Assembly: GCA_000727475.1 (NCBI GenBank)
Contig: KL647299.1
Coordinates: forward strand, 3,023,615-3,087,614
DNA: 64,000 nt
Reading direction: 5' to 3'
From: Sarcocystis neurona
Lineage: Eukaryota > Apicomplexa > Conoidasida > Eucoccidiorida > Sarcocystidae
Numbering within the stretch: position 1 is the first letter of the stretch; each line of letters opens with the position of its first letter. Under the pieces are notes generated by a model. That model was given only the letters and a program-made list of their open reading frames with translations, had not been told where the DNA came from and did no database searches. Positions 10,401 to 24,076 of the stretch are shown one piece after another. The position numbers and the translations under genes are program-made.

Positions 10401-13372
10401 AGACATATAGACGGAGCAGCTCTCTGCGGCCCTCACATCCCCTTGCTGCTGCTGCTGCTCCCGCTGCTGGTCGGTGGTGCGCACACGCAGAGGGTGACGG
10501 GGAGCAGCGTAGTGAAGTCGCATATCGACTGCCTCCTTCTTCCATGAAAAAGTTCATTTCTTCCCATCTTGGGGCCTTACGAGAGACCGTCGCGCGCACA
10601 TTTCTCGTCGAAACGCGTATGGGGAAGGCGCTGCTGCCGCCAGCGACCGGGACGCACGCATGGGTGGGGTCTGCTGCTGCTCTGCATCGGTGAGGAGACA
10701 TCTCATGGGCCGAGAGAAGGGCAGGGCCGCCGTTTGCTCTGCAGGAGCGATGAAGTGACTTATCTTGAAGGTAGTCGAACGGTCTGCCAGCAGCACATCT
10801 GCTTATCGAGGAAGACTTTTGCTTCTCCGTGTCTGCTGCTCCTGCCGGGAGGTGCGCGTCTCTCGCCTCTGCGCGCGGGCTCCTGGGCGGATCTTCTGAT
10901 CTGCTGTTCACTGCCTACACGTGGACACGTTGGAGTAAATTCATTGCCGTCTCTATTCTTCAACACATATATATGGATGTCACAGATATATGTGTACGCA
11001 CATATGTATATATATACACATGTTGGGGTCTTCATACTTCAACATATATATATGAATGTATATCCTTTGATACATTCCTGTGTGTAAGTGTATACATATA
11101 TGTGTGTGTATATACATACATATATATATATATCCTTCTATACATTCATGTATGTAGGTGTGTGTATATATATATATGTGTGTGTATATATACATATATA
11201 TATATATACATGGAGAGGGACACACACACATACACATAGATATATGTGTATACACATATGTATATATATATATATTTCTTGAAGAATATAAAAGGGGTCA
11301 CAAAGTAATATATACGTAGACTCCAGCAGGACTTGTTTTCCTTTTTGTCTACGTGTATAGGGGAGTGTGGCTGGGGGACTGGTGTGAGCTGCAGTTTCTT
11401 TGCTGCTTTGCTTCTTGCTGCTGCTTTGGGAAGGACACGTGTGCGACCCCATCAAGTACCATGTGGCCCGGAGGACTATTCGTCTCGGCCGGCTGCTGCA
11501 GGCGCAGCTGCAGGAACTGCTGTCGTGTAACTCGCCGTATTTTCTCTTCTCCGTCTTGCAAGGGGCTTCGCTTTCTGTCCACCACGTGGAGCAGCGCAGC
11601 ACCAAGTGAGGAGGAGCACTGAATGAACTGCAGTTCGCGCGGCCCGCCAGCAGCAGCGATGCCGCAAGCGCGACGTGAGGAGGAGGAGGAGGAGAAGAGC
11701 AAAGGCAGCACGGAGGGACGGAAAGGAAGAAGAAGATCGAGGGAACAGAGCAGCGCAGCAGCAGCAGCAGCAAAGCGGCGCAAGAAAGCACGTGGGGGGG
11801 GAAGAGAGCGCGCCAGCAGACGCAGCAGCAGAAACGACAGCCGGCCGCGCAGCGGAGGGGATAGGAAGCAGCAGCAGCAGCAGGAGAGAAAGAGAGAGAG
11901 GAGCCTCTGCAGAAGAGGTAGCAGCAGTCGCCCAAGTGCCGCTGCCCAACACATTGCCAGTAGAACGCATGCTGCAGGGCTGCTCAGCAGTCCTTCACGT
12001 AAATAACACATGCATACATATGTGTATATGCGTGTGCGTGTGTGTATTTCTACATATATATATATATATATGTAGAGAGCGGAAGAGAGAGAGGGACCCG
12101 CTGCTGCTGCATTTGTTGTGTGGGATGCTTTTGCATGCATCCTACGTGGAATAGTCCCTCGCCTCCCCATCTTAGCAGGGCACTTTTTTTTGTTTGGAGA
12201 CACATGGGTAGAAGTCAGCTCTTGCTCAAGTTGCTGTCCGTTTGAAGTCATCTCTGCACCCGGGTCTCCGCGCAAGTGTCCACATATATACGCAGGTGTG
12301 TGTGCTGCCGCCTCTGCCAGCCGTGGGTTTTCTTCGTCTTCTGCCAGTCCTCGCGGAGATGGCAGCTCGTCCTTGGTGCGACTTCTTCTCGCCTCTGCTA
12401 TCTGTTACTCTTCTGCTGCTGCTGCTGCGGGGGGCTGGCTGCACTTTGCTGCTGCTGTTCTCTCCTGGTGCCGAGCTGCTGTCGCTGCTGTTCGGCTGCT
12501 GCCGCTGCTGCAGGTCGATTTGCTACGTATATTATACGGTAACGCCGCAACAGCAGACCGCAGAGGAGAAGGAGAAGCTGCAGCAGCAGCTGGATATTGC
12601 AGCGCCCATTCTTCGCTTTCAGATAGCGAGGCGCCTGCAGCTTGGCTTCACGCCTCCCTTCCGTTTTCTCCCCCACGAGGGGGACTTTTTATTTGACAAG
12701 CAGAGGCTCTTCCGGCTCACCCATCCGCAGGCGGAGAAAAGCAAAACTCCTAGGAAGAAATTGTTCCGGCAGCAACACCAGCAGCAGGGAGAGGACGAGG
12801 AGGAGGAGATGGTGGCGCTGCAGGGCGGCGAAAGCGAAGAAGAAGAAGAATATACAGGACTGCTGCAGTTGCAGCAACAGCAGCAGCAGCAGAAACTGGT
12901 GGGACAAGATGGACAGAGGACGGCGGCGAGGAGACGGTTGACGCGCTTCGTAAGTAGCGGTGGAGCTGCAGCTGCGGCGCCTTCTTCTTCAGCAGACGAG
13001 GAGGAGAGCGAAGAGCGAGAAGGAGGAAATGATTCTCTGTCCACTGCTGCTGCTGCTGTTGAAGAGGCGAGGAGGTCGGAGAGAAGAAGTGCTGCGGAAG
13101 TATTTTTCTCCGAGTGCGTCACGTCGAAAGTGATGACGGCAGGGGCCAGCAGCAGCGACAGCCACAGCATCGGGGACAGAACAAGCCGCAGCAGCAGCAG
13201 CAGGGAAAGCGGTCAGGCAGAGCAGAAGCGTAGCAGCAGCATGAGCAGCAGAAGGAGCCGCAGACTTCTCCTGCTACCGGGAGGCAGCAAGAGAGGAAGG
13301 AAACAGGAACGGCTGCGTCAAATGGAAAAGTTGAGAGAAACGTGGAAAGCTTCTATGGATGGTTTTGAATAA
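7469..13372 (+). CDS. RbfA-like ribosome-binding factor, four-exon model
   Basis: Model: 7469-8143, 9238-9505, 11434-11605, 12514-13372 (1974 coding bases, 657 residues). Exons 1-2 join in phase 0, 2-3 in phase 1 (GGA), 3-4 in phase 2 (AAG). Donors are GTAACT, GTATAA and GTGAGG; each acceptor follows CTG-type pyrimidine sequence. Residues about 323-430 fit RbfA: a first helix (VARRTIRLGRLLQAQLQELL), a strand ending in YVYYTVTP across the last junction, then ILRFQIARRLQLGFTPPFRF, matching the family's LR..L..RL.LR..P.L.F. RbfA matures the small ribosomal subunit. The N-terminus (MCVVVSRVLAASLRCFARPG) is basic and Ser/Arg-rich like an organelle presequence, so mitochondrion or apicoplast is inferred. 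Long Ala/Glu/Gln-rich N- and C-terminal extensions are present. Exons 3-4 are well supported; joining exons 1-2 rests on phase and order only. Confidence 0.6.
8160..8690. other. AT-rich intron segment of the RbfA-like gene
   Basis: Mostly (TA)n-type sequence, with no exon seen. Followed at 8690-9230 by a CTG-polarity tract that includes a 21-base unit (TACCTGCTGGTGGTGCTGC core) repeated about three times at 8865-8935, leading into the acceptor at 9237. Confidence 0.65.
9540..11330. other. Long intron region with microsatellites
   Basis: (TA)n-rich at 9780-9960 and 10965-11280. Between these, 10050-10900 is unique, moderately GC-rich sequence with open frames on both strands (for example minus 10204-10911, plus 10331-10693), none with a recognisable domain. 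In the four-exon model this lies in intron 2 of the RbfA-like gene. If exons 1-2 belong to another gene, it would hold the real 5' end of the RbfA-like gene. Confidence 0.5.
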
Positions 13373-13394
13373 TTTCTTCGGTTGCTGCTGCTGC

Positions 13395-15850
13395 TGCTGC
13401 AGCAGGACGTCGGGGCGAGGAGGCGCTGCTTCCGTACGGACGCATGCGCGTTAGCCACCTGCTGCTTCTATTTTAGATACACCTCTCGGTAGACGTGTGG
13501 ATATTCGCAAGCCGTCGGGGACGGTGATTAAACTTTGTCGAGAGCAACAGACACACGAAGATGCGTGCAGTCATTTCTCTCCCTCTCCCTCTGCACCGCA
13601 GGCGACTCCCGTAAAACTCACCGAAGACACGCGCTGCCCACACACACGCCAGAGACCGGCGCCATGTATATTTCTGCGTGAAGAAGATGTATTATATCCG
13701 CGGGCCACGGGTTAACTGATGCAAGTTTCCATATATACTCACTTCTACCTCCATTTATATGTATATACCCTGTGCAGCATACCCCCTTCTACTTCACAAA
13801 GACGCGACCTCCACCACACGAGACGTGCAGGAGACCTCTATATATATACGTGGTCTCTCTCCTTCGTTTCCCTTTCTATCCACATGTAAATGTATACCTG
13901 TGTATGCCTATATATACATATATATATATATGTATGTATACACACATACGCACGTGCATACACGTGTATGTATACTCTTCACACATGCATGTAGGCAGTT
14001 GCTTCTGGAGGTACGCATGCAAATACGCATATGTGTAGAAGAGTGTACCTCCTGTTCCTGTATCTGTTGCTGCTTGAACATCGTGTGAATCTTCGGTAGA
14101 AACGTCAAGACATGGCAGCTCACTTACGCAGGAATGACTCGTATATGTGTGTTTGTGTACGTGTAGATGTGCATGTGTGCAGAAGTAGGTAGTTTTGCAG
14201 CAGAAAAATTGGAAGTCTTGGTGTGCTGACGTTTCTGCTGCTGAGATGCGAGCCGCACCCATTCCCTCGCTCACGTACCGACGCTTAGGAAAGTTCTGTC
14301 CAGTTGTTTCTGCCTTCTTCCCCATCTCTTCTAATAGAAATCTACACGGAAAAGGGTGCCTGAATATTTGGCCGAACCAACGTGCATCCGGATACGAGCA
14401 AAGTGAGAGAGGCAGACGCAGATGTACGTGGGTGCATCGTCATATATATATACATGTCTAGAGAGAGAGATAAATGGATAGATAGAAATAGATATAGATA
14501 TAGACATATATGCACACAAACATACATATATATATATATATATATCACCTGCCTTCCGTAAGTGGATGTGGATGTGCATGTAACACATATGTGTACATAC
14601 TTCTGTGTGATAGAAGTCACGTCAAAAGACATGCCACGAATGTGTATACAGCTTCAGCTATACGTACTCATGTGTACGGATAAAGTGGTATGCAGATGTG
14701 TACGTGTATGTGTACGTTTATTCGTATACGTATATGCATTTTCATACGTGTATACTTGTAGTCGTGTGTATACAAGCGTGTTCTGAAGAAACTCAACACC
14801 AATAGATACACGTGTGTTACAAAGGACGTGTAGGAGAGAAACCCCCGCATGCACTTGCGATCGGGTAGACCGATCCGTATCTGTCTGTATGCACTGCCAT
14901 AAGTGGTTGCACATAGGTGGTCTGTGTGTGCGTGTGTGTATGTATACACATACTTCTGTGTATATATATATATATATGTATACAGAGAGAGGGATGACTT
15001 GCACGTGACCACACAGGGTCAGTTTAACAGGATTCAGTACGCGAGCGCTGTCTGTGAGAAGCGCTGTCTTTCCGAATTATCTGCCGAGAAAGCAGATCCA
15101 GATTATCGTCCAGGTACCCTGCAGAAATACACGTATGTGTACAGTGACCAAAGAAAGGTGCGGAGTCAGTAAGAGATCGATGCGTGGGCTTCCAGTTTTT
15201 GATACGTCCACAAGGTAGGGATGCCCACTTTTTGTCAGGCGAGCTACACAAATATATGCGTGTCTTTTTACACGCAGGCCCGTACGTGCATGCTTGCTCA
15301 CAGAGCAACAGCACGGTTGATGTGTTCTTTCGAGGTTTGACTACTCGTTCTGCTCGTGGCGCTGACGCAGCAGCAGTTCCGAGTTTAGTGGGAAAATTGG
15401 TGTGACCCGCTCGTGCTACGGTCGTGGGAGCTGCTGCTACATTCGTCGTGAGCAGCAGCACAAGTAACAGCAGCAGCGAGACCAGCACCACCCCTTCAGC
15501 GCACCGATCAGCAACAGCAGCAGCTTTCCCGAGGCTCCAGCATTCACAACAGCAGCTACGTCAGTAGTTGCAGCAGCAGCAGCAAGAGCAGCAGCAGCAC
15601 AAGCAGCAGCAACGTGTGCAGTGTAGAGGTGTTTGCTCCACGGTGGACAGCACGTGCAGCTTCTGAAAATCGAAGGAGAACGCACCGACAGGTGGGTGCT
15701 GCTGCGACGACTCACGCGGGGATGTTCGAAGCAATAAATGCCTGCGCGTCCTACGGCAGGTGTTGCTGCGATATATGTTGACCGAGCACTTAGCATCGAG
15801 TAGAAAGAGCTTCTAAGAAGCAAAATCGTTCACAGCGTTTCAGCGTCCAC
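13395..15850. other. Intergenic spacer at the right edge of the first repeat-rich block
   Basis: Unique sequence with (TA)n and TG microsatellites (about 13905-13935, 14450-14550, 14955-14980). A last cluster of CAG tracts at 15425-15615 marks the end of the repeat-rich block. Short open frames only; I see no gene. Confidence 0.55.
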
Positions 15851-16783
15851 GCGTAAGGCAAGAGCACTTCATTATTATCCACGAGAGCTCTCGACGTAAC
15901 GCTGTATAAGTCTTTCTCAAAAAATTCAATTCAGACGTCACCACGTAGAGACAGACAACACACCGTCCAATCGAGGGTTTCCTTTCAGATGAATTTCACG
16001 AAACCCAGCCAAAGGACCTGCTTGGTGTAAGCGAGGCGACCAAATCTGCCGTGCAGAACAGACTTTTTGTCAAGAAGATGCAACAGTTACCGCAAAATCA
16101 AAGATCGTCTCTTTTTCCTTGGTAATTTCTCTTTATTCATGGTTGTCTTCTTCCAAAAGCGCGACACACTGCTCAGTTTTCTTGTGACTGTCCTCTCGTG
16201 TATTGCTGAACTACTCCTCTTCGAACTCAATAACAAAACTGCGCGATAGCAGCCATCTCTGCACAGTATCTTTCTCGCTGCCACCTATGATACCTTCGTG
16301 CAGGCCACCGACGCCGCTGCTGCGGCCACTGCTGCTCTTGTTGATGCTGCGTTTTCACCCTCACTGCTGCTGCTTCGGTAGTGTTGCTGATGCCGCTTAT
16401 GTTCATGGTGTTGGTGCTGCTGCCGCTACTCCACGTCGGGACCGCGGATCCTTGTACCCCTCCGTAATACTGGTGTTTCTCATTTTTCTTCACTGAACAA
16501 ATGTAACTAAGCACAGCAAGAATGCTCTAAGAGGCTTAAGGGATGACGTCATGCATTCTTTGCAGAGGCTGATATTGACCGCAAACCTGCTGATGTGTGT
16601 AGACAACACTAACGTCACACCACGGGAGTGACGTTGAAAAACCTGTCCCAAATCGTATGATACGGGGCAGACAGTTCTTGATGCTATAAATGGCTAACTC
16701 TTACAATAAATACTACAAACAATTCTAGGATTCACGTGTAGGTACATTGCTAGAATGCGATAAACCTCTAACAGTGAAGAAGT

Positions 16784-17326
16784 TCATTCGTGGTGAGCAG
16801 GTTCTGCATCCTGCTGATGCTGGTGGCGCCGAGTAGACGCCCTGCGACGACTGGCGGGAGGACTGAATACGCTGCTTCGACGGCGGCGGCGCTGACGGAC
16901 AAAGGGGGGCTGAACTGAGAACAGGAGGACACGCAGGTGGGAACGGCAAAAAAGAATGCAAACAGAACAAATCCAGAGAAAGCGGAGTAAGCTGAAGAAA
17001 ACACAGAGGAGAGGCCACAAAGAAGACATACGCAGAAAGGTTGTTGAGCCATTATGCGTATGTGCTGAACAGAAAAGACGAAGCATAAGGAGCGAGCAAC
17101 TGAGCCAGCCAGTGCGTACACTGTAGCCGTAGCCACCAAGAAATGGAGAAGAAACCAGCAAAAATCTGGTAGCAAGCAGGCGAGTTCTGAATCTACAACT
17201 GAGTGTGCGGTAGCCCGCAGAAAGGAGACGAGTGATAGTTACAGAAAAGGAGAAGCCGGCAGAGATTGGAGAGACAACGGCAAAGAAGACTGGGCCTGGA
17301 AAGCGCATTTCTGCATTATCGAACAT
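16784..17326 (-). CDS. Open frame in a purine-biased block, doubtful
   Basis: Frame of about 180 codons in a block (16.88-17.95 kb) that is strongly purine-rich on the plus strand. The minus reading is Phe/Leu/Ser/Cys-rich with an Arg-rich tail. Overlapping plus frames (17266-17529, 17633-17890) are Arg/Glu/Lys-rich. The strand asymmetry lowers stop frequency on both strands, so the frames may be composition artefacts. No domain recognised. Confidence 0.15.
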   Translation of the reverse strand: MFDNAEMRFPGPVFFAVVSPISAGFSFSVTITRLLSAGYRTLSCRFRTRLLATRFLLVSSPFLGGYGYSVRTGWLSCSLLMLRLFCSAHTHNGSTTFLRMSSLWPLLCVFFSLLRFLWICSVCILFCRSHLRVLLFSVQPPFVRQRRRRRSSVFSPPASRRRASTRRHQHQQDAEPAHHE

Positions 17327-20116
17327 ACCTACGGAGGGGGGATGCGACGTCGAAAGTACGAGAAGAGCACATTCACGTTGACGCGAACTCGAGGAAGCAG
17401 AGAAAAGACAGAGGAGAAAGGAGAAGAAAGCTTGCTAAGGTGCAACGTGCGGAGCCAGAAAGGATACTGAAGAAGGGCGGGAGTAATGAAGGAACCGCAG
17501 AAGACGGTACAGCAATAGGGAGGCGATAGATGTACACAAAAAAAGGATACTGGGAGGAGTAAAGCGGACATTTGTACACGTAGAAAGTCTTCAACAGTAG
17601 AAGTAGCGAAATCACAATCTGTAGAGTGTGCGGTGGGTAGCAACTTGCACACTTGGACTCACTACCGGGGAAGTAAAGCACCCAAGATGTCAAACTACGA
17701 CGGAGAATTGACGACACCAAGAAGCACCTGGGAACGAAGATACAGCAATCCAACAAGAACCAGAAGTGGAGAAATCAGAACACATATATTACGAACACGC
17801 ACAGAAAAGGACCAGGAAGGTAAAAGGAGCTTGGCCGAATACAACGGAGGTTGGAGAACAGATGCAATCCCTTGTCGACGCATGCAGTAGAATATGTCGG
17901 GGAAAAGGAACGAAGTCACTACAGGTGCTGAGAAGACGGAGGATGACATAAGGCGTATAGATTTCTGCCCTTCTATTGTCGCGCGTAGTGCTGGTCAAAA
18001 CTGTAAAGCCTTCTTTATTCTAAGTGAAGACAGAAGCTGCTAGCATTCTGAGCGAAGCTGTTGCATTTGTTCGTAAAGTCAAATGAGCCACACGCACCGT
18101 TACAATGTAAGGGGTCCATATGATAAAAATTAGGTGGCTACTTCGATACACACAGGTATGTGAAGATACACGTACGTGCTTCTTCGTGTACTAGGGCACG
18201 CGAGCTTCACTGAGAGACCTACAGACGCAGCGGTATCTCAACTACGTAGTGCTCCTCGCCCACATACGTTGTTGTCAAGTGTTTCTTTCCTCACGGATAG
18301 CCTGTGTGCATACTGTATATTTAGAAGTCCATATGTATCTTAGAATTTAAGCCAGTACGTCACGAACCTACAGGTGCGAAGACTAAGAGTAGAGCCAGGT
18401 AGAGATAGTTCCATCTATTGACGAACAGCCACCGCGATGCAAGAAAACTAGATGGTTGTGTTGCTTATATTGATTGCGTAGACACGCGCACGTCTCTACG
18501 AAATCTTACTGTGTACACACCCACCTATGTGCACACATGTGGGTATAAGTGTGTCTACACAAAGTAGACTTCACCCTTGTGTACCTAAGCGTCTCTCTGT
18601 GCATGTACACTTACGCGTCCTCCGCTATTCACCTCTGTGTGTGTATGCCATTATAAATTGTAACCGTTCCTCTATTGCTGAAGATGTCTTTGTAATCGCA
18701 CTTCACGCAGGGTTGACCTTTTTTTAATAGTACGTGGCGAATGTCCATAACGTCAATGTGTCAAGATGAAGAAGGTCGTCGGACTTCCCTAATATACTCT
18801 ATGTGTCTGAAGAGCAACTGTCAGTGCAAAGATAGGAACTTCGTACATCGTCCCTGGGAATTTGTATTTGCAGAACGTTGCACAGCGATAAATAATTAAG
18901 GTATGTATGTATACACGTACGTGGATACGTCGATCAAGTGCCTGCCAATCTTGTAAACATGTGCTCGACGGATTTCTCAGACTACGCGTGCTTTTCAAGA
19001 AAAACTGTCAAAAGCGCTAAGCACCTCTGCGCAAATATTTTGCTAGGTCGATATCTACTTTCTCTCTTATGAGTGTAGGCAAGTGATTCACACACCAACG
19101 TCCAGATCACCGTGAACAACGGAGGGCTGCTCCCACTGTGTCTGCAGACCTGTAGCACTTGCTTGCGACTCTTCACTACACGCAGAGGATGCCAACAAAA
19201 TTTTATTCGCAAACAGGGTGACTGGGAATTCAATAATCACACCCAGATGCATTCAAAATAGGACCCGGAGAAAACCTTTTGGATTCATATGAGGTGTATG
19301 GGTACATATGTATGTTTGGATTCCTGTGCACGACAGCTGTCAACACGCGCACGTACGCACAGTTTCACACCTTCTGGTTGCAGCAAATCTCATAATTACC
19401 CGATTTTCATCGCAACCAGATTTACCTTGCTGTCGAAGTGGCCCGCTTCATATATGCTAACGTATGCAGTTTGCAGAATGTACTCCTACCAATCCAAATA
19501 TATTAGAGTACTTGTGCGTATGTGTACATATACGACTTGAGAATAACTTCCACACTTGCATACGTGTGCGAATTTCCTGTCCACTGAACCGTACCAGGTC
19601 GTCTGTCTTGGCTGTTTCTGTCTTTTCCGTCCACCACGGGTATCGATTCTGGCAGCTACATTTCTGTCTGTAAGTACACAACTGCGTCTATGTATGTGTA
19701 TTACAAAGACTGCTACTTCTTACGGCTTATTTTCAAAGAATCCCCATTCTAAAAAAAGTGCCTGCTGCCAGAGTACCCTGACATGACCGCGTGTGTCTAT
19801 CTCCAGGCACATCCATATCTGTGAGCACATAAAGCTGTACAGCACGCCAGCATAAATCTTGGCGGAACACGCAACAGTGGGTGGCACTGTTACACCTGCT
19901 TATGCGAAGAGACTGCGAATTGCTGATAAGGCAGGTTGTCGGACACACGCTTGCCGCACTCCAGCATAGATCTACGCATGTCTAGTGGTTCTACACATAG
20001 GGGGAGCCACTTTTATGCATAAGTGTACACGCGCAAAAGTACTAAATTTGTGAAGGATTGCTGCAGGGGGTGATTTACCCCTGCTCGTGCGTAGAGGAGG
20101 CGTTTTGCTGCTGCGA

Positions 20117-20609
20117 CTAATTTTCGAGGTGTGTCGCTGCTGCGGGTGACAGAGAAGACTTTGTTCTGCACGGTCGCCAGGGTTGAATCCGCGTCGGTCT
20201 TGTCTCACCTCCTGCTGCTGCGGCATCTGAAGGGTAGCAGCAGGTGGCCCTGCCCAGCCCACAAGTTGCTACCGCTGCTGCTCCAGCTAGACCAGCACTC
20301 GAAGCAGCAGGACTCTTGTGACCCGTGAGTGATCGTCCGGCACCACGCGCACGGTACAATCGAGACAAAGTTCTCGCGTGCAGTTGCTGGGCTGATACCC
20401 CCAGCACCACTGCCGTCGTACCAAACATCAGTCCCCAGCCCCAGACGGGCAACGTGAGCGTATACAAGGCCTTATAAGCAAAAATATTTGTAGTGAGCTG
20501 TTTCCAGTTTGTTGTCGCCAAATACACTGTAGCCGCCAAGGAGGTGAGGCACCCCAACCAGAGAAGAAACACTAGCAGGCGGTATTTGCACATCTGTCGA
20601 GCCAGCCAC
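20117..20609 (-). CDS. Candidate exon of a small membrane protein
   Basis: A good minus-strand acceptor (CGTGTGCTGCTGTTAG) precedes 20609. The frame reads WLARQMCKYR and then two hydrophobic segments, about 22 residues (LLVFLLWLGCLTSLAATVYLA) and about 24 (TLPVWGWGLMFGTTAVVLGV), separated by a short polar loop with TNWKQLTTN. An Arg-rich and Ala-rich tail follows to the stop at 20117. Another hydrophobic minus frame (about 20689-20908) lies just upstream after its own acceptor (TTCCGGTTTAG) and may belong to the same gene. No homologue recognised; a role at a membrane is inferred from hydropathy only. Confidence 0.35.
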
Positions 20610-23469
20610 CTAACAGCAGCACACGCAGGGACACAGCCAGGGAGGTTATGCATAGGGGATACCAAAAACTGACGCTTAACTTGCAGCATCAATACACAGA
20701 TGTGCTCCGGAAAAAGAGGGGCAGTGGCAGCAGAAGAAGCGGCTGCAGGAACACGGTTTGTGCTGCGAAAAACACAGCAGAAGCTATGTCTGCTGGAGCA
20801 ATTGAAACGGCTGCTGCTGGCTCAGTAGAAGGTGTAACTGCAACGACATGTGGTGATGCAGGAGCACCACCTTTAAAATACGGAGCAAGACCAGTGATCA
20901 CACTAAACCGGAAAGACCAAAGCCGCAGCAGCAGCACGCGCCCTGAGCAGGGTAACGGAGGAGCGGCAAATACACGGCATAAAAGATGCCTTCGTACGCT
21001 TTGGGCTTCTAATTTGCATGGTAATACGTGTGTCAGTGATTTTACTCAATAAATCATTGTGTCTGCACAGAAATATCCACTTCACGTGTACCTCTGTATA
21101 TACGTGTATGTCAAAAAGTGATGCGTGCATCCGTCCGCCTGAGGCTGCACGGAGTCCTCAGCAGAAAGTGAAGACACGGTAAAGACTAGGGAAAGTTAAA
21201 TGGGTAGGGGAACACGATACCAAGGTGTTTGGTGAACCGCAGGAAACGGACGTGGAGACAGTGTGTGAGTCGTGTGGAGTGCCTGTCGTCGTACGCACAG
21301 CGACTTTGAAAAAGACCGTGTTGCTGCGCAGTCGTAAATTAAGGTGCATTGGAGTGTCTGTCGTTGTATGTCAATTTTTAGATGGTATGGTGTTATTCTG
21401 TTGCTGAGGTCCGTCGAGATGAGGCTCTACCACAGTGTACACTGCATACTTTGAGAATGCGACTGGATCACGGATGTGCTAAGCCGATGACACTGCATCA
21501 ACATCTGCAAAGCAACTGTTGGTGACACGGACTTTCTACATTCTATCGCAATCACAGGAGAGCACGCAAGATGTCATTACTTAAATGAGAGTATGTCGAT
21601 ATTGTCGGTGCGGCGCTTTACGGCATGTCGACTACAGATCGACAATAACATTACTACGAACCCGGAGTACCTGGTATCGGGTACACTTTTACCTGTATGT
21701 ACATGATACACACAGGCATATCTAGTAGTACATACACGTGTGTGCAACGGTGTATTTCGGCTTACCAGTAAAAGTATTTTTAAAGGTGAATTTTGGGATA
21801 ATTGTGCAGGCGTACGCACATTCAGGTTCCCGAAGTTGCCAGCACGTTTAGTATTACGTATGAAGTCATGTGTTTAGTTCCAACCTCAAGCGTGTACGTA
21901 TATACATATATATATACATATATGTGAATATTACTTTGACTGTGTAAATATATATATATATATATATATATGTGATCTTGCAAAAGCACATGTCAGTTGA
22001 AGATATCGCGTCGGAGCTTTGCACCCTCCACAGATTTGTATACACAAAGATATGTTTATGCATATTCGTAGGGATGCCTAGAATATATATGATCGCCCAG
22101 CTGTCGAGACGCAGTCCTTGTATTGTCGTGCTCCGTAACACATGTGCTGCGTGACCCGTCAGTTAACCACTGCGTTCCAGAGTATTTCGTAACCTCACTG
22201 TTTTTTTTTTCTTTTCGTGCAACTTTGCTTTAGCGGTATGCAGAGCTCGAGTGACAGGAGGAAAAGGATGGCATTAACCCTTTGGTTTCCATGGAAACAA
22301 ACCCTGACCGACAGTTTTCCTACAAAAGTAGGGTACCTGCCTAAACAAGAAAATGGTGGAAATCTCCACACACGTAAAATCAAACGAGGAAGAGCCTGTG
22401 TGTATGCGCGCGCTCTTTTCCAGTGTAACGTGCCTTTTACATGGGCGTAGTTTTACGTTTCTGCACCCCTGGAGGCTTATGTGTAGAGATGGACACATTA
22501 ATAGACAGATATATAAGTATGTAAGTAGATGGGTGTAAGGTGAACCAGTAGAAAAGTAAGAGTCTCGAAGACTCCTATAACTGAGAAAAAGTGGTCGTTT
22601 ATTTCATGCAGAGAGGCAATTCCAGGATATTCTTCAACGTAGGTACACGTAGAAGACAACGAAGGTGTATCTTAAGCCTGTGACATACTGGTGCTCAGGG
22701 GAATTACCTCACTACAAATGTGCAAATCTGTCTACACCTTTTCCATTGCTTTGCTTGTATTTATACCGCCACACGGATACGCCTTACGATCGTCCTGTAT
22801 CCCCTTTGTGTATCCATGGACGCCTGTGGGCGCACCTGCAACTACACCTGCATAGACATTTACATGTAGAGAAATCTTTGTACTGGAGCTTTTTTCGACA
22901 CAGTAGTGAATTGTGAACCACTGAGTAGGAGAGGGGGAAAAGTGATATACCTCTTTTTCATGTGAGACATCCTCGACCGAATTCCTGGAGAGATATTTCC
23001 TAGGTATGAAGTCGGGCGCCACGAGTAGTAACCGCCATTGTCGTATTTAACGTACCACCAGTCCTACACAGCAGCAGCAAGACCAGTATCATCAGTAGGA
23101 ATAGTTGGATTCCCGCATCAGAATACGAAGGATTTGTTTCGACGGCAGGTCGGCTCTTGTGAAAGTAGCTTAAAACAGACGCGGCAGTAACAACAGCGCA
23201 AGTTCTGGCGACGAACCCAGGGACAATCCGCGGCTGGAGGAGCAGACGCAGCAAGAAAAGCGGCAACAGCAGGAGAGCCGGACCCGCTGCTGGGCAGAAG
23301 AGGTGAGCATCTGCTCTACGCCTTTGTGGAAGCTGGCAGACGCTTATGCGTGCACACATGTATGCTACAAGTACTGACACCAAAGTTTGTAATTGTATAC
23401 CAGAATGCGTATGCAGACGGACACACAATATGAAGGAAGAGAGGATGCAAGTGGGAACAGATCGAATCC

Positions 23470-24076
23470 TGTATGGCTCCACGATATAAGGCATTTGTAA
23501 ATATCCCAGGCGGCGGCTGTTCAGGAGAAGAAGCTGCATCAACTTCGTTTGTTTTGTTTGGCTCTTGTCCAGCAAAGGAAACCCACGGCTTCCTCCACGT
23601 CTCCGTGTACAGTGTAGAAGAGTTGACAGTAAAGAAAATGGCCAGCAGTATCTGCAAAATCACTAGAACAGCGGAACATAATGTTTTTAATCAGTCCGAT
23701 CACGTCAAATATCCTTCCTTGATGCGGCCTGGAGTCCATCACTGAAGCAGAAGACAGAATAGTCTAGGAGAAAAGGTACCGACGCTGTCGTTGCAATTAC
23801 CGGTACAAGCGCCATTGCATGTACGTCTTTCCATCATCCTACACTTGTACGGTAATATTTCCACTAGTCTCACTATTATTTCCTTGAAGTGCGTTCGGCA
23901 GATAATGACACACTTACGCGTCCCTCGAATTGGCAGTACTTCCGCACATCCTGCACCTCGTAGACAATTGCGCAGGTAGCCATTTCTCCCCAGGTTCGTT
24001 GACAACTGCGCCACTCCAGATTTCGCGGTGCAGCAAGAAGTCGAGACAGGTTGTACAAGCAGCACGAGAATACCAA
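23470..24076 (-). CDS. Candidate two-exon coding region, unknown function
   Basis: On the minus strand, a frame containing WGEMATCAIVYEVQDVRKYC ends at 23918 in a consensus donor (GTAAGT) in phase 0. An acceptor (TTCTAGTGATTTTGCAG) precedes 23651 and opens, also in phase 0, into a hydrophobic stretch followed by TLYTETWRKPWVSFAGQEP. Cys content and a hydrophobic segment suggest a secreted or membrane protein, but no family is recognised and neither end is defined. Confidence 0.25.

Noticed and set aside
23876..24076. Possible Eimeria SAG (TA4-type) surface antigen exon
   Set aside because: Some Cys and a CAIVY stretch recall the family, but no signal peptide, CAP-like pattern or GPI signal could be shown.
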